Source: Paraburkholderia translucens
Lineage (GTDB): Bacteria > Pseudomonadota > Gammaproteobacteria > Burkholderiales > Burkholderiaceae
Reading direction: 5' to 3'
Length of the DNA stretch: 64,000 nucleotides
Assembly (NCBI RefSeq): GCF_020881035.1
Contig: NZ_JAJITC010000008.1
Coordinates: forward strand, 1 to 64,000
Position 1 is the first letter of the stretch; every line of letters starts with the position of its first letter. The position numbers and the translations under genes were made by a program. Below are positions 1-8,741 of the stretch, in pieces. The notes under the pieces were generated by a model. The model was given only the letters and a program-made list of their open reading frames with translations, was not told the origin of the DNA and did no database searches.

Positions 1-114
1 CCTGATGACCATAGCGAGTCGGTCCCACCCCTTCCCATCCCGAACAGGACCGTGAAACGACTCCACGCCGATGATAGTGCGGATTGCCCGTGTGAAAGTA
101 GGTAATCGTCAGGC
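1..114 (+). rRNA. rrf: 5S ribosomal RNA, essentially complete
   Basis: The sequence reads as a beta-proteobacterial 5S rRNA, with the conserved cccatcccgaacaggaccgtgaaacg core near bases 36-61. The two ends (cctgatgacc and gtaatcgtcagg) pair to close the terminal helix. Only the first one or two bases may lie before the window. It should be the last gene of an rRNA operon whose 16S and 23S genes are upstream and unseen. A terminator follows directly. Confidence 0.93.
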
Positions 115-129
115 TCCTTACCCGGACCA

Positions 130-157
130 GAAACCCCACCCAGCGCGGTGGGGTTTC
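130..157 (+). terminator. rRNA operon terminator hairpin
   Basis: A perfect 11-bp stem (130-140 with 147-157, gaaaccccacc / ggtggggtttc) encloses a 6-nt loop 16 bases after the 5S rRNA. The run of U after it is short, but the position and strength fit the end of an rRNA operon. Confidence 0.8.
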
Positions 158-172
158 TGCGTTTACGCGCCC

Positions 173-207
173 GTCATCGAAAAAGATGACGTGTTCAGCT
201 GAACACG
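173..207. repeat. Small hairpin plus 18-bp perfect palindrome
   Basis: A 6-bp stem (173-178 with 185-190, loop gaaaaa) abuts a perfect 18-bp palindrome, cgtgttcagctgaacacg, at 190-207. It lies between the rRNA terminator and the convergent amidohydrolase gene. Function is not visible. It could be a second terminator element, the end signal of the minus-strand gene or a repressor operator. Confidence 0.5.
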
Positions 208-299
208 AACCAAAAGCGTGGCCCTGCCGTCCGGGTGCGCCACACAAACCTCATTGAAGCGAGCAACACATCCGCCCGCCTCAATGCTTCAGGAACTCC

Positions 300-1496
300 C
301 TACTTCTTCTGCGCTAGAAACTTCTGTGCCAGTCGGACCCAATACGTCGACCCCACTGGCAATAGCTCGTCGTTGAAGTCATAACTCGCGTTATGCAGCA
401 TGCAAGGGCCCGCACCGTGACCGGCTTCGCGGTGGCCGCCATCGCCGTTCCCTAGGAACGCATAGCAACCCGGTTTCTCCAGCAGCATGAACGAAAAATC
501 CTCGGCGCCCATCGTCGGTTCCACTGCGTCATCGACATTTTCCGCGCCCACGATCTCCTTCATGACCGACGCCGCGAAATGCGCTTCCTCGCTGCTGTTG
601 ATCGTCGGCGGATAGTTCCGATGGAAGTGGACCTGGACGGAGCAATCGTATGCCTCGGCTGTGCTCTGCGCGATCTTGCGCATGCGAGACTCGATCAGGT
701 CCAGCGTTTCCGTGGTGAAGGTCCGCACGGTCCCCGCGATCCACGCGTCGTTCGGAACGACATTGACCGCATCGCCTGCATGGATCTGCGTAATCGACAA
801 CACGGCTGTATCGAGCGGCTTTTTGTTGCGCGTGATGATGCTTTGCAGCCCGCTAGCGATTTGCACCGCTGTAAAGACCGGATCGCGGCCATTGTGCGGC
901 AGCGCCGCATGCGAGCCGACGCCTTTGATTTCAATGCGAAATTCGTTGCTCGAAGCCATGATCGGGCCTTCGGTCACGCCGAAGTGGCCCGCCGGCATGC
1001 CTGGCCAGTTGTGAATGCCAAACACCGCGTCCACGGGGAAGTTGGTGAACAATCCGTCGTCGATCATCGCCTTCGCGCCCGCACCTCCTTCTTCGGCCGG
1101 CTGGAAAATGAAGACGATCGTGCCGTCGAAATCACCGTGTTTGGCCAGATAGTGCGCGGCGCCGAGCAGCATCGCCGTATGTCCGTCATGCCCGCATGCG
1201 TGCATCTTGCCGTCGTTTGTCGAGCGATGATCGAAGCTGTTGAGCTCCTGGATCGGCAGTGCATCCATGTCGGCGCGCAGACCAATGGCGCGCGAGCCGT
1301 TGCCGCGCTTCAATACGCCGACCACACCGGTCTTGCCGAGACCACGGTGAGTCTCGATGCCCCAGGACTCGAGCGAACGCGCGACGAGATCGGCAGTCGC
1401 CGTCTCTTCGTAGCGCAGCTCCGGGTGGGCATGGATGGTTCGTCGAAGAGTCTGCATTTCGCCGCGAGCGGCTTGAATTTCGGGGATGAGTTTCAT
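300..1496 (-). CDS. M20 family amidohydrolase (aminoacylase/hippurate hydrolase type)
   Basis: A 398-residue cytoplasmic metallohydrolase of peptidase family M20D, which cleaves N-acyl amino acids or similar amides; the substrate cannot be read from sequence. Visible motifs are RADMDALPI (74-82), HACGHDGHTAM (99-109, with metal-ligand Cys101 and His103), QPAEEGGAG (132-140, catalytic/metal Glu135-136), His162 in GIHNW, and MGAEDFSF near residue 330. The dimerisation domain lies around 185-300. No signal peptide. The ATG at 1496 gives the usual family length. It stands alone, convergent with the rRNA operon and divergent from the molybdopterin oxidoreductase. Confidence 0.88.
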   Translation of the reverse strand: MKLIPEIQAARGEMQTLRRTIHAHPELRYEETATADLVARSLESWGIETHRGLGKTGVVGVLKRGNGSRAIGLRADMDALPIQELNSFDHRSTNDGKMHACGHDGHTAMLLGAAHYLAKHGDFDGTIVFIFQPAEEGGAGAKAMIDDGLFTNFPVDAVFGIHNWPGMPAGHFGVTEGPIMASSNEFRIEIKGVGSHAALPHNGRDPVFTAVQIASGLQSIITRNKKPLDTAVLSITQIHAGDAVNVVPNDAWIAGTVRTFTTETLDLIESRMRKIAQSTAEAYDCSVQVHFHRNYPPTINSSEEAHFAASVMKEIVGAENVDDAVEPTMGAEDFSFMLLEKPGCYAFLGNGDGGHREAGHGAGPCMLHNASYDFNDELLPVGSTYWVRLAQKFLAQKK

Positions 1497-1683
1497 GATG
1501 GAATGAGGATGCGTTTGTGCGTGACTAGCATGGGATCGCTACGGACCACGTCGGCCCAGGCACTTCGAATAATTCATTCTACGCCGAAGGCATTTTTCGC
1601 GGCACCACCAAGCTTCGCGGCCTATTGACGTAATAAAATTCCACTTTGCCCGACCGCTCACCGCCAGCCAGGACAGATCGCCC

Positions 1684-3762
1684 ATGAACGCCCCGACCGA
1701 ATTCGCGCGCGCCGTGTGCCCGCACGATTGTCCCGACACCTGCGCGATGCGCGTCACCGTCGACAACGGACGGGCGATCAAGGTCGTCGGCGATCCAGAC
1801 CATCCGCCGACACAAGGCGTGCTGTGCACGAAGGTCAGCCGCTACGCGGAGCGTGTGTACCATCCGAACCGGCTGACGACGCCCATGAAGCGCGTCGGCC
1901 GCAAGGGCGAGGGCCGCTTCGAGCCGATCAGCTGGGACGAAGCGTTCGACCTCGCCGCAATCCGCCTCGGCGAAATTGCGCGTCGCGCGCCGGAAGCGAT
2001 TCTGCCCTACAGCTACGCGGGCACGATGGGCCTCGTGCAGGGCGACAGCATCGCGCAACGATTTTTCCACAAGCTTGGCGCATCGCAACTGGATCGCACG
2101 ATTTGCTCGGCAGCCGGCGCCGCGGGCCTCAAATACACGTACGGCGCTGGCATCGGTATGCACACCGAGTTTTTCGCCGAGAGCGAAATGATCCTGATCT
2201 GGGGTGCCAACCCGATCGCATCGAATCTGCATTTCTGGACGCGCGCGCAGGAAGCCAAGCGTCGCGGCGCGCGGCTGATCGCAATCGATCCATATCGCTC
2301 GCTGACCGCGGAGAAATGCCATCAGCACATCGCGCTGAAGCCGGGCACAGACGCGGCTCTCGCGCTTGGCATCATGAACGTGCTGATCACCGAGGATCTG
2401 CTCGACCACGAATACATCGCCGCGCATACGCTGGGCTTCGCCGACTTGAAGGCGCGCGCGCTCACCTATCCGCTGTCGCGTGTTAGTGAAATTTGCGGGG
2501 TTGCCGAGCAGGAGATCGCCGATCTTGCACGACTTTACGGCGCCACCAGGAAAACCGCGATCCGCCTGAACTACGGTCTGCAGAGAGTGCGGGGCGGGGG
2601 CAATGCGGTGCGCGCCATCGCGTGTCTGCCGTCGCTGACGGGTGCGTGGCGCGAGCGCGCCGGTGGGGCGCTGTTGTCGTCGAGCGGCTGGGCGCCAGTC
2701 GACTCGCATGCGTTGCAACGTCCTGACCTGATGCCCGGCTGGCCGTCGAAACCAAGCCGTGTGATCAATATGAACGCGATCGGCGAAGCGTTGCTCCATC
2801 CGGGCGCCCCCGCGTTCGGCCCGAAGATCGAGGCGATCGTCGTCTACAACTCGAATCCGGTCGCGGTCGCGCCCGACTCCGAACGCGTCGCGGCCGGCTT
2901 TGCGCGCGAGGACCTGTTCACGATCGTGCTCGAGCATTTCCAGACCGACACGGCGGATTATGCCGACCTGCTGCTGCCCGCCACGACGCAACTCGAGCAT
3001 CTCGACGTGCACAAGTCATACGGGCACACGCACGTGATGGTCAACCTGCCCGCCATCGCGCCGCTCGGCGACGCGCGCCCGAATACCGAGATCTTCCGCG
3101 GCCTCGCGCGCCGCATGGGACTGACGGAACCGGCACTCTTCGACAGCGACGAAGCCGTCGCGCAAGCAGCATTTCGCTGGGACGACAAGACGCTGGAAGG
3201 CATTGACTGGCCGACCCTGAAGCAAGCCGGCTGGGCCCGGCTCAATCTGCCCGACGCGCCGTTTGCCGACGGCGGCTTCCGCACGCCATCCGGCAAGTGC
3301 GAGTTCTACAGCGAGCGTCTCGCCCAACAGGGCCTCGACCCGTTGCCAAACTACCTGCCGCCCCACGAATCGGCCGACGGCGCGCCCGAACTGGCCGCCC
3401 GCTATCCGCTCGCGATGATTTCGCCCCCGGCGCGCAACTTCCTGAACAGCACTTTCGTGAACATCGAGAGTCTGCGCGCCACGGAAGGTGAGCCGCATCT
3501 GGACATCCACCCGGCCGACGCGCACGCGCGCAACATAAGCGACGGCGATCAGGTGCGCATCTTCAATGACCGCGGCTCGATGCAGGCGCGGGCCCGCGTG
3601 ACCGACCGGGCGCGCGAAGGATTGGTCGTCGGATTGTCGATCTGGTGGAAGAAGCTCGCGCCCGACGGCCGCAACGCCAATCAGCTGACGAGCCAGGCGC
3701 TCACCGATCTCGGCGGGTCCGCGACGTTTTATGACTGCCTCGTCGAAGTCGAGCGAGCCTGA
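1684..3762 (+). CDS. Molybdopterin-dependent oxidoreductase with [4Fe-4S] domain
   Basis: A 692-residue member of the DMSO-reductase/BisC superfamily. An N-terminal iron-sulfur domain has Cys12, Cys16, Cys20 and Cys48. The molybdopterin-binding body covers about 60-480 (WGANP, NYGLQR and VVYNSNPVA segments). A C-terminal molydopterin-dinucleotide binding beta-barrel covers about 560-685. Around the predicted molybdenum ligand the chain reads RTICSAAG (Cys141-Ser142), so the ligand is uncertain. There is no Tat signal, so the protein is probably cytoplasmic. No electron-transfer subunit or cofactor gene lies beside it, and the substrate is unknown. Confidence 0.85.
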   Translation: MNAPTEFARAVCPHDCPDTCAMRVTVDNGRAIKVVGDPDHPPTQGVLCTKVSRYAERVYHPNRLTTPMKRVGRKGEGRFEPISWDEAFDLAAIRLGEIARRAPEAILPYSYAGTMGLVQGDSIAQRFFHKLGASQLDRTICSAAGAAGLKYTYGAGIGMHTEFFAESEMILIWGANPIASNLHFWTRAQEAKRRGARLIAIDPYRSLTAEKCHQHIALKPGTDAALALGIMNVLITEDLLDHEYIAAHTLGFADLKARALTYPLSRVSEICGVAEQEIADLARLYGATRKTAIRLNYGLQRVRGGGNAVRAIACLPSLTGAWRERAGGALLSSSGWAPVDSHALQRPDLMPGWPSKPSRVINMNAIGEALLHPGAPAFGPKIEAIVVYNSNPVAVAPDSERVAAGFAREDLFTIVLEHFQTDTADYADLLLPATTQLEHLDVHKSYGHTHVMVNLPAIAPLGDARPNTEIFRGLARRMGLTEPALFDSDEAVAQAAFRWDDKTLEGIDWPTLKQAGWARLNLPDAPFADGGFRTPSGKCEFYSERLAQQGLDPLPNYLPPHESADGAPELAARYPLAMISPPARNFLNSTFVNIESLRATEGEPHLDIHPADAHARNISDGDQVRIFNDRGSMQARARVTDRAREGLVVGLSIWWKKLAPDGRNANQLTSQALTDLGGSATFYDCLVEVERA

Positions 3763-3908
3763 AAATCGCCCTTCTCATTGATGCGGGCGCGCGGCCTTGC
3801 AAGTTCGAGGCTGCCGTCTAACCCCGGCGCCTTCACCATTGGCAGCATTATGCACATGCTACGATGCGTTTTAGCACGACCATTCGAAAATAATTGAGGA
3901 GACGCTGC

Positions 3909-5582
3909 ATGGAGAAAATCTGGCTGAAATCTTATCCGCCCGGCGTTCCCGCAGAGATCGACCCGACGCGCTATGCGTCGGTGGCCGAGTTACTCGAGGA
4001 GGCCTTTCGCGAACACCGCGCAAAACCGGCGTTCGTTTGTATGGGCAAGCAAATCAGCTACGGTGAGCTCGACGAGGCTTCGCGCAAGCTCGCGGCGTGG
4101 CTGCAATCGAAGGGGCTCGCCCGTGGCGCGCGCATCGCGATCATGATGCCGAACGTGCTGCAATATCCGGTTGCGATCGCGGCGATCCTGCGCGCGGGCT
4201 ATGTGGTGGTGAACGTGAATCCGCTGTACACGCCGCGCGAACTCGAACATCAACTCAAGGACAGCGGCGCCGAGGCGATCGTCCTGCTCGAGAATTTCGC
4301 GGGGACCTTGCAGGCAATCGTGCGCAATACGGCGGTCAAGCATGTGATCGTCGCGGCGATGGGTGATCTGCTGGGCATCAAAGGTCCGCTCGTGAACTTC
4401 GTCGTGCGCAAGGTGAAGAAGATGGTGCCGGTGTGGAGCCTGCCTGGCCACGTCAAGTTCAACGACGCGCTCGCGGAGGGCGCGCGCCTGACGTTCGAGC
4501 CGGTCCAGCAGGGGCCTGACGATGTCGCGTTCCTGCAATACACAGGCGGCACTACCGGCGTGGCCAAGGGGGCGACGCTGCTGCATCGGAACCTGATCGC
4601 GAACGTGCTGCAGTCGGAGGTCTGGCTCAATCCGGTGCGCGCGAACCGCACGGATATCGATCAGTTCATTACTGTCGTCGCGCTGCCGCTGTATCACGTA
4701 TTCGCGCTGACCGTGTGCGGGCTGCTGACGATTCGCACCGGTGGACTCGGTGTGCTGATCCCGAATCCGCGCGATATCCCCGGCATGATCAAGTCGCTCG
4801 AAGGTTATGCAATCACGACGATTCCCGCCGTGAATACGCTCTACAACGCGATGTTGAACAGCCCCGAGTTCCACAAACTGGACTTCTCGAAGTTGCTGAC
4901 CGCCAACGGCGGTGGCATGGCGGTGCAGGAAGTGGTCGCGAAGCGCTGGTTCGAGCTGACGGGCACGCCGATCGTCGAAGGCTACGGGCTGTCGGAGACT
5001 TCGCCGTGCGTGACCTGCAATCCCGTCACCGCCACTGAGTACAACGGCACGATCGGCCTGCCGCTGCCGTCGACCGAAGTCTCGATCCGCGACGACGAAG
5101 GCAACGAGGTTCCGCCCGGCCAGCCCGGCGAGATTTGCATTCGTGGTCCGCAGGTGATGGCGGGGTATTGGAATCGGCCCGACGAAACCGCCAAGGTGAT
5201 GACGGCGGACGGCTTCTTCAAATCGGGCGACGTCGGCGTCATGAGTGCGGACGGTTTCGTGAAGATCGTCGATCGCAAGAAGGACATGATTCTGGTGTCC
5301 GGCTTCAATGTATATCCGAACGAAGTCGAAGATGTCGTCGCCAAGCTACCGGGCGTGTTTGAAGTCGCGGCGGTCGGCGTGCACGATCAGCATTCGGGGG
5401 AGGCGGTGAAGCTGTTCGTCGTGAAGAAGGATCCGTCGCTGACCGACGAACAGATCTTCGCGTATTGCAAGACGCAATTGACTGGCTACAAGCGGCCGAA
5501 GGTCGTTGAATTCCGCACGGAGCTGCCGAAGAGCAATGTCGGCAAGATCCTTCGTCGTGAGTTGCGCGAAGGCAGGGCTTAA
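3909..5582 (+). CDS. fadD: Long-chain fatty-acid--CoA ligase
   Basis: A 557-residue acyl-adenylate-forming enzyme that activates fatty acids with ATP and CoA for beta-oxidation. The P-loop signature YTGGTTGVAKG is at 211-221. GYGLSETSP (adenine/acyl pocket), the hinge region around DRKKDMI, and a C-terminal catalytic lysine in GKILRRELR are all present. The ATG at 3909 is preceded by gaggag at 3896-3901, which favours it over the in-frame TTG at 3894. The length matches E. coli FadD (561). It is monocistronic, with a strong terminator immediately after it. Confidence 0.92.
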   Translation: MEKIWLKSYPPGVPAEIDPTRYASVAELLEEAFREHRAKPAFVCMGKQISYGELDEASRKLAAWLQSKGLARGARIAIMMPNVLQYPVAIAAILRAGYVVVNVNPLYTPRELEHQLKDSGAEAIVLLENFAGTLQAIVRNTAVKHVIVAAMGDLLGIKGPLVNFVVRKVKKMVPVWSLPGHVKFNDALAEGARLTFEPVQQGPDDVAFLQYTGGTTGVAKGATLLHRNLIANVLQSEVWLNPVRANRTDIDQFITVVALPLYHVFALTVCGLLTIRTGGLGVLIPNPRDIPGMIKSLEGYAITTIPAVNTLYNAMLNSPEFHKLDFSKLLTANGGGMAVQEVVAKRWFELTGTPIVEGYGLSETSPCVTCNPVTATEYNGTIGLPLPSTEVSIRDDEGNEVPPGQPGEICIRGPQVMAGYWNRPDETAKVMTADGFFKSGDVGVMSADGFVKIVDRKKDMILVSGFNVYPNEVEDVVAKLPGVFEVAAVGVHDQHSGEAVKLFVVKKDPSLTDEQIFAYCKTQLTGYKRPKVVEFRTELPKSNVGKILRRELREGRA

Positions 5583-5594
5583 GCGAGCAAGTAG

Positions 5595-5631
5595 AAAAGC
5601 CCGGCGCACGAGAGTGCGCCGGGCTTTTTTT
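5595..5631 (+). terminator. Intrinsic terminator of fadD
   Basis: A perfect 15-bp stem (5595-5609 with 5614-5628), loop gaga, GC-rich core gcccggcgcac, and a run of seven T (5625-5631). It starts 12 bases after the fadD stop. Confidence 0.92.
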
Positions 5632-5652
5632 GCGCGCGCAAAACACGCGCGC

Positions 5653-5678
5653 AAAAAAAGGCGCCCGAAGGCGCCTTT
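5653..5678 (-). terminator. Intrinsic terminator of the porin gene (minus strand)
   Basis: Read on the minus strand this is aaaggcgcc, loop ttcg, ggcgcctttt with a U-run, i.e. a 9-bp stem (5657-5665 with 5670-5678) capped by a UUCG tetraloop. It ends the porin transcript that converges on fadD. Confidence 0.88.
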
Positions 5679-5704
5679 GAGACATACTGCGTTTTTACGA
5701 CTTA

Positions 5705-6901
5705 TTAGAACTTGTGGCGGATACCGACGCGAGCCGCGAACTGATTGTTGGTCGACGAACCGGTCAGGCCGTTGATGGCTGCGTTTGCTGCGACCACCCG
5801 GCCCGCTGCGTTGACCGTGTCGCCCAGCGCGTGCTGGTACACGCCGATCAGGTACACGTCGGTACGCTTGGACAGGAAGTAGTCCACGCCCAGCGCGCCC
5901 TGGTGGTACTGAGCACGCGAGTTGCCTTCGATCTGCTCGCCGCGCGTGTAGTCATACGCTGCGCCAACCAGCAGTGCCGGGGTCAACTGATACTTGAAGT
6001 TGATTTCGCCGTTGTTGAACGTGGCCTTCTGGCCGGCGAACGGCGACGGGAACGTCTTGCCGAGGTTGCCGAACTGGATGTTCGAATACGTCAGGCCGAT
6101 GGTTGCCGCGCCGAACGTGTACGCACCGCCCGCGCCGACGACCTGGTACGTGTTAGCCGACGAGAAGCCGACGTACACCGGGCTCGTCACGGCGAAGCTG
6201 GCTGCAGCGGTCGGGGTGGCCAGCGTGTTCGTCGCGATCGTGCCGCCGTTGTTGAAGATACCGCCCGATGCTGCCGGAGTACGCGCGTTCAGGTAACCAA
6301 CACCCAATTGCAGCGGACCGTTGGCGTAGCCAGCACCCAACGACCAGATCTGGTTGGCGGTGAAATTGCCTGCCTGGCCGCCGAAGCTATACGTGCCGCC
6401 GAACGTCAGACCGTTGTAGTTGGTGCTCGTGTACTTGATCGTGTTGTTGGTGCGATATGTGTTGTTGAAGTTGTCGATATCGCCCGGGTGAGCGCCGATG
6501 TAACCGCCCCACTGATCACCCGCTGCCAACGGACCCACGTAGTCGACGACCGAGTCGTACTGACGACCCAGCGTGACCGTGCCGAAGTTGCTCTGCAGAC
6601 CGACGTACGCCTGACGGCCGAACATCAGGCCGCCTTGACCGAGCTTGCCGTTGGTCACGTCAAAGCCGTTTTCCAGAACGAACAGCGCCTTCAGACCGCC
6701 GCCCAGATCTTCCGTGCCACGCAGGCCAAACCGCGAGCCTTGCAGGACGCCGCTGGACATGTTGTACAGATGACTGCCGCCCGCGTTGGTGTTCATATTG
6801 ATACCAACGTCGACAATGCCATACAGGGTCACGCTGCTCTGCGCATGTGCGACGCCTGCGAAGGCGCCCAATGCCGCGAGAGCCAGAAGCGACTTTTTCA
6901 T
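5705..6901 (-). CDS. Gram-negative general porin (outer membrane trimeric type)
   Basis: A 398-residue outer-membrane channel of the OmpC/Omp32-like porin family common in Burkholderiaceae. A signal peptide (MKKSLLALAALGAFAGVAHA, cleavage before QSSVTLYG) is followed by the typical VTLYGIVDVGI first strand, aromatic-rich alternating beta strands, and a terminal phenylalanine in GIRHKF needed for BAM recognition. GGAG on the minus strand lies about 8 bases before the ATG. Substrate selectivity cannot be inferred. The gene is followed by its own terminator. Confidence 0.93.
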   Translation of the reverse strand: MKKSLLALAALGAFAGVAHAQSSVTLYGIVDVGINMNTNAGGSHLYNMSSGVLQGSRFGLRGTEDLGGGLKALFVLENGFDVTNGKLGQGGLMFGRQAYVGLQSNFGTVTLGRQYDSVVDYVGPLAAGDQWGGYIGAHPGDIDNFNNTYRTNNTIKYTSTNYNGLTFGGTYSFGGQAGNFTANQIWSLGAGYANGPLQLGVGYLNARTPAASGGIFNNGGTIATNTLATPTAAASFAVTSPVYVGFSSANTYQVVGAGGAYTFGAATIGLTYSNIQFGNLGKTFPSPFAGQKATFNNGEINFKYQLTPALLVGAAYDYTRGEQIEGNSRAQYHQGALGVDYFLSKRTDVYLIGVYQHALGDTVNAAGRVVAANAAINGLTGSSTNNQFAARVGIRHKF

Positions 6902-7206
6902 CGAATGATCTCCAAGGATTACGAATCTTTTTGCAAGCCGAAATATTTTGTTGGTGCCGATGGTCTTGCTTTATTCAACTTCGCGAGAAGTCGCCACGTA
7001 ATGTAACAAAAGGCATACATGGGACAAAGCAAAAGGAGACCCTCCAGAAGGGCGCTGTTTCGTTTACGCAACATGGTCTAGAATCTCGAATTAACCGCCA
7101 ATTTCATGCGGATTCGGACTTGCCGGGCAGCTGAATCTGCAATCCGAAGCCCTGTCGCAGGGGCCTTCCGGATCCATGCGGTGGTTCTCGAATCAGGGAG
7201 CGTTTT
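6902..7206. other. Intergenic region between divergent porin and coq7
   Basis: About 305 bases without a convincing gene. It is AT-richer than its surroundings, as expected for porin and coq7 promoters, but I cannot place a confident -35/-10 pair on either strand. The coq7 ribosome site (caggga) lies at the right end. Confidence 0.5.
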
Positions 7207-7845
7207 ATGTTGCTGGATGAGTTGATTGGCGAGTTCGATCGGGGTTTACGCTCACTGACAGGGGTGTCGCGAATGAGCCGTCCGCTGCCGCTTCCGCAGG
7301 CCTCCGCGGCGACGGCCGAGGCACCCGAACTCTCCCCGGCGGAGCGCGCGCACGCGGCTGGTTTGATGCGTGTGAACCACGTCGGTGAGGTATGCGCTCA
7401 GGCGCTTTATCAGGCGCAGAAACTCGCCACCCGCTCGCCCTCGTTGCGCGCCATGTTCGATCACGCTGCGTCGGAAGAGGAGGATCATCTCGCGTGGACC
7501 TCCAAACGCCTCGAAGCGCTCGACTCCCGTCCGAGTCTGCTCAATCCGCTGTGGTACACCGGCGCGCTCACGATCGGTCTGGCCGCGGGAAGTCTGGGCG
7601 ATCGCGTGAGTCTCGGCTTCATGGCCGAAACGGAGCGCCAGGTCGAACAGCATCTCGACAGTCATCTCGAGCAGTTGCCGGCCGCCGACCATGAATCGCG
7701 CGCGATCGTCGAGCAGATGCGCATCGACGAAGCGCAGCACGGCAAGGCCGCGATGGACGCGGGCGGCATCGAGTTGCCGTTTCCAGCGCGTGCGTTGATG
7801 CGCGCTATGTCGAAAGTGATGACGCGCACCGCTTATTACATTTGA
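7207..7845 (+). CDS. coq7: Demethoxyubiquinone hydroxylase, Coq7 family
   Basis: A 212-residue membrane-associated di-iron monooxygenase that performs the last ring hydroxylation in ubiquinone synthesis. Iron-ligand motifs are visible in four helices: Glu61 (NHVGEVCAQ), Glu91-x2-His94 (EEEDHLAW), Glu143 region ([10 protein letters not shown]), and Glu175-x2-His178 (DEAQHG). The first 45 residues form a less conserved, probably flexible leader. It is the beta-proteobacterial counterpart of yeast Coq7 and replaces the flavoprotein UbiF. It lies alone between the porin and the dcw cluster. Confidence 0.92.
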   Translation: MLLDELIGEFDRGLRSLTGVSRMSRPLPLPQASAATAEAPELSPAERAHAAGLMRVNHVGEVCAQALYQAQKLATRSPSLRAMFDHAASEEEDHLAWTSKRLEALDSRPSLLNPLWYTGALTIGLAAGSLGDRVSLGFMAETERQVEQHLDSHLEQLPAADHESRAIVEQMRIDEAQHGKAAMDAGGIELPFPARALMRAMSKVMTRTAYYI

Positions 7846-8158
7846 GTCCGTCAGGCGATTCACGCAGGACGGAGTACTTCAGGTATCGCCGCAACGCTCG
7901 CTGAACGCATTTTCCGCAGCCAGGACGGCGCCCCCGCGCCGCTCGTCATACGTCTGCCCAGTACAGGATTTTCCCTTCCAGCCGCCTTAACGATCTCTTT
8001 CAATTCGCGCTGTTTCCTCGCACTTTTCACGTATTACCTTCACAAGTTGCACTAGCCCATTAATTTATAACGGTTTTCCGTTTTATACGGGACGTGAAGG
8101 AGTCGCGCTAAGTCCTTGTTCTAGCAAACAAAATCCGCTCGAAAAGCGAGCCGCTCCC
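7846..8158. other. Non-coding region upstream of the dcw promoter
   Basis: No gene is supported between coq7 and the mra promoter. The stretch around 8040-8100 is AT-rich (ttaatttataacggttttccgttttata). A small hairpin (cgctc, gaaaa, gcgag) lies near 8137-8150, just before the promoter. No clear terminator for coq7 was found. Confidence 0.5.
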
Positions 8159-8187
8159 TTGACCCGTGTTTAGCGTTCCTCTAAAGT
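8159..8187 (+). promoter_or_regulatory. Candidate sigma-70 promoter of the dcw cluster (Pmra)
   Basis: TTGACC (8159-8164), a 17-bp spacer and TAAAGT (8182-8187) fit a sigma-70 promoter about 110 bases before mraZ. The -10 overlaps the first unit of the MraZ-type operator, so bound MraZ would block it. Confidence 0.6.
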
Positions 8188-8221
8188 GGGAGACAGTGTG
8201 AGAAAGTGTATTTTTGTGTGT
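8186..8221 (+). promoter_or_regulatory. MraZ operator: four GTG repeats at 10-bp spacing
   Basis: GTGGGA (8186), GTGTGA (8196), GTGTAT (8206) and GTGTGT (8216) repeat with an exact 10-bp period. MraZ of E. coli is known to bind tandem GTGGG-like repeats separated by about 5 bp upstream of its own operon. The first two units match best; the last two are degenerate. The array covers the -10 and likely transcription start. Confidence 0.7.
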
Positions 8222-8297
8222 TATCGAGATCACTTTCGGGTAGATTTTCACGAACCGGGCGAGTGGCGCCAAACGGCGTCGCAACAGGGAGAGCAAA

Positions 8298-8726
8298 GTG
8301 TTCCAAGGGGCGTCGGCGCTGACGCTCGATGCGAAAGGGCGGATGTCGATTCCCTCTCGTTATCGGGATGCGCTGCAAACACAGGCAGAGGGCCGGGTGA
8401 CGATCACCAAGCACCCGGACGGCTGCCTGTTGCTGTTTCCGCGCCCCGAATGGGAAGTCTTCCGGGACAAGGTGGACAAGCTCCCTATGAATGCGGCCTG
8501 GTGGAAGCGCATCTTTCTCGGCAACGCAATGGATGTGGATATGGACGGCGCAGGACGCGTGCTCGTGTCGCCGGAGTTGCGCGCGGCTGGCTCGCTGGAG
8601 AAAGAAGTGACCTTGCTGGGCATGGGGCGTCACTTCGAGTTGTGGGATGCACAGATCTACGCCGCGAAGGAGCAGGCGGCGATCGCCGAGGGCATGCCCG
8701 ACGCGTTGAAGGACTTCACGTTCTGA
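8298..8726 (+). CDS. mraZ: Transcriptional regulator MraZ
   Basis: A 142-residue protein made of two SpoVT/AbrB-like half domains, each with its D-x-x-x-R signature ([12 protein letters not shown] near 11-22 and [12 protein letters not shown] near 80-92). It forms ring oligomers and represses the dcw operon it heads. The start is GTG at 8298, preceded by agggagag (8286-8293). It lies 15 bases upstream of rsmH, as in most bacteria. Confidence 0.94.
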   Translation: MFQGASALTLDAKGRMSIPSRYRDALQTQAEGRVTITKHPDGCLLLFPRPEWEVFRDKVDKLPMNAAWWKRIFLGNAMDVDMDGAGRVLVSPELRAAGSLEKEVTLLGMGRHFELWDAQIYAAKEQAAIAEGMPDALKDFTF

Positions 8727-8741
8727 TCGCGGCTAATTGAT

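Noticed and set aside
1579..3012. A 477-codon frame antisense to the molybdopterin oxidoreductase
   Set aside because: Arg/His-rich shadow frame with no domain, fully covered by the convincing plus-strand gene.
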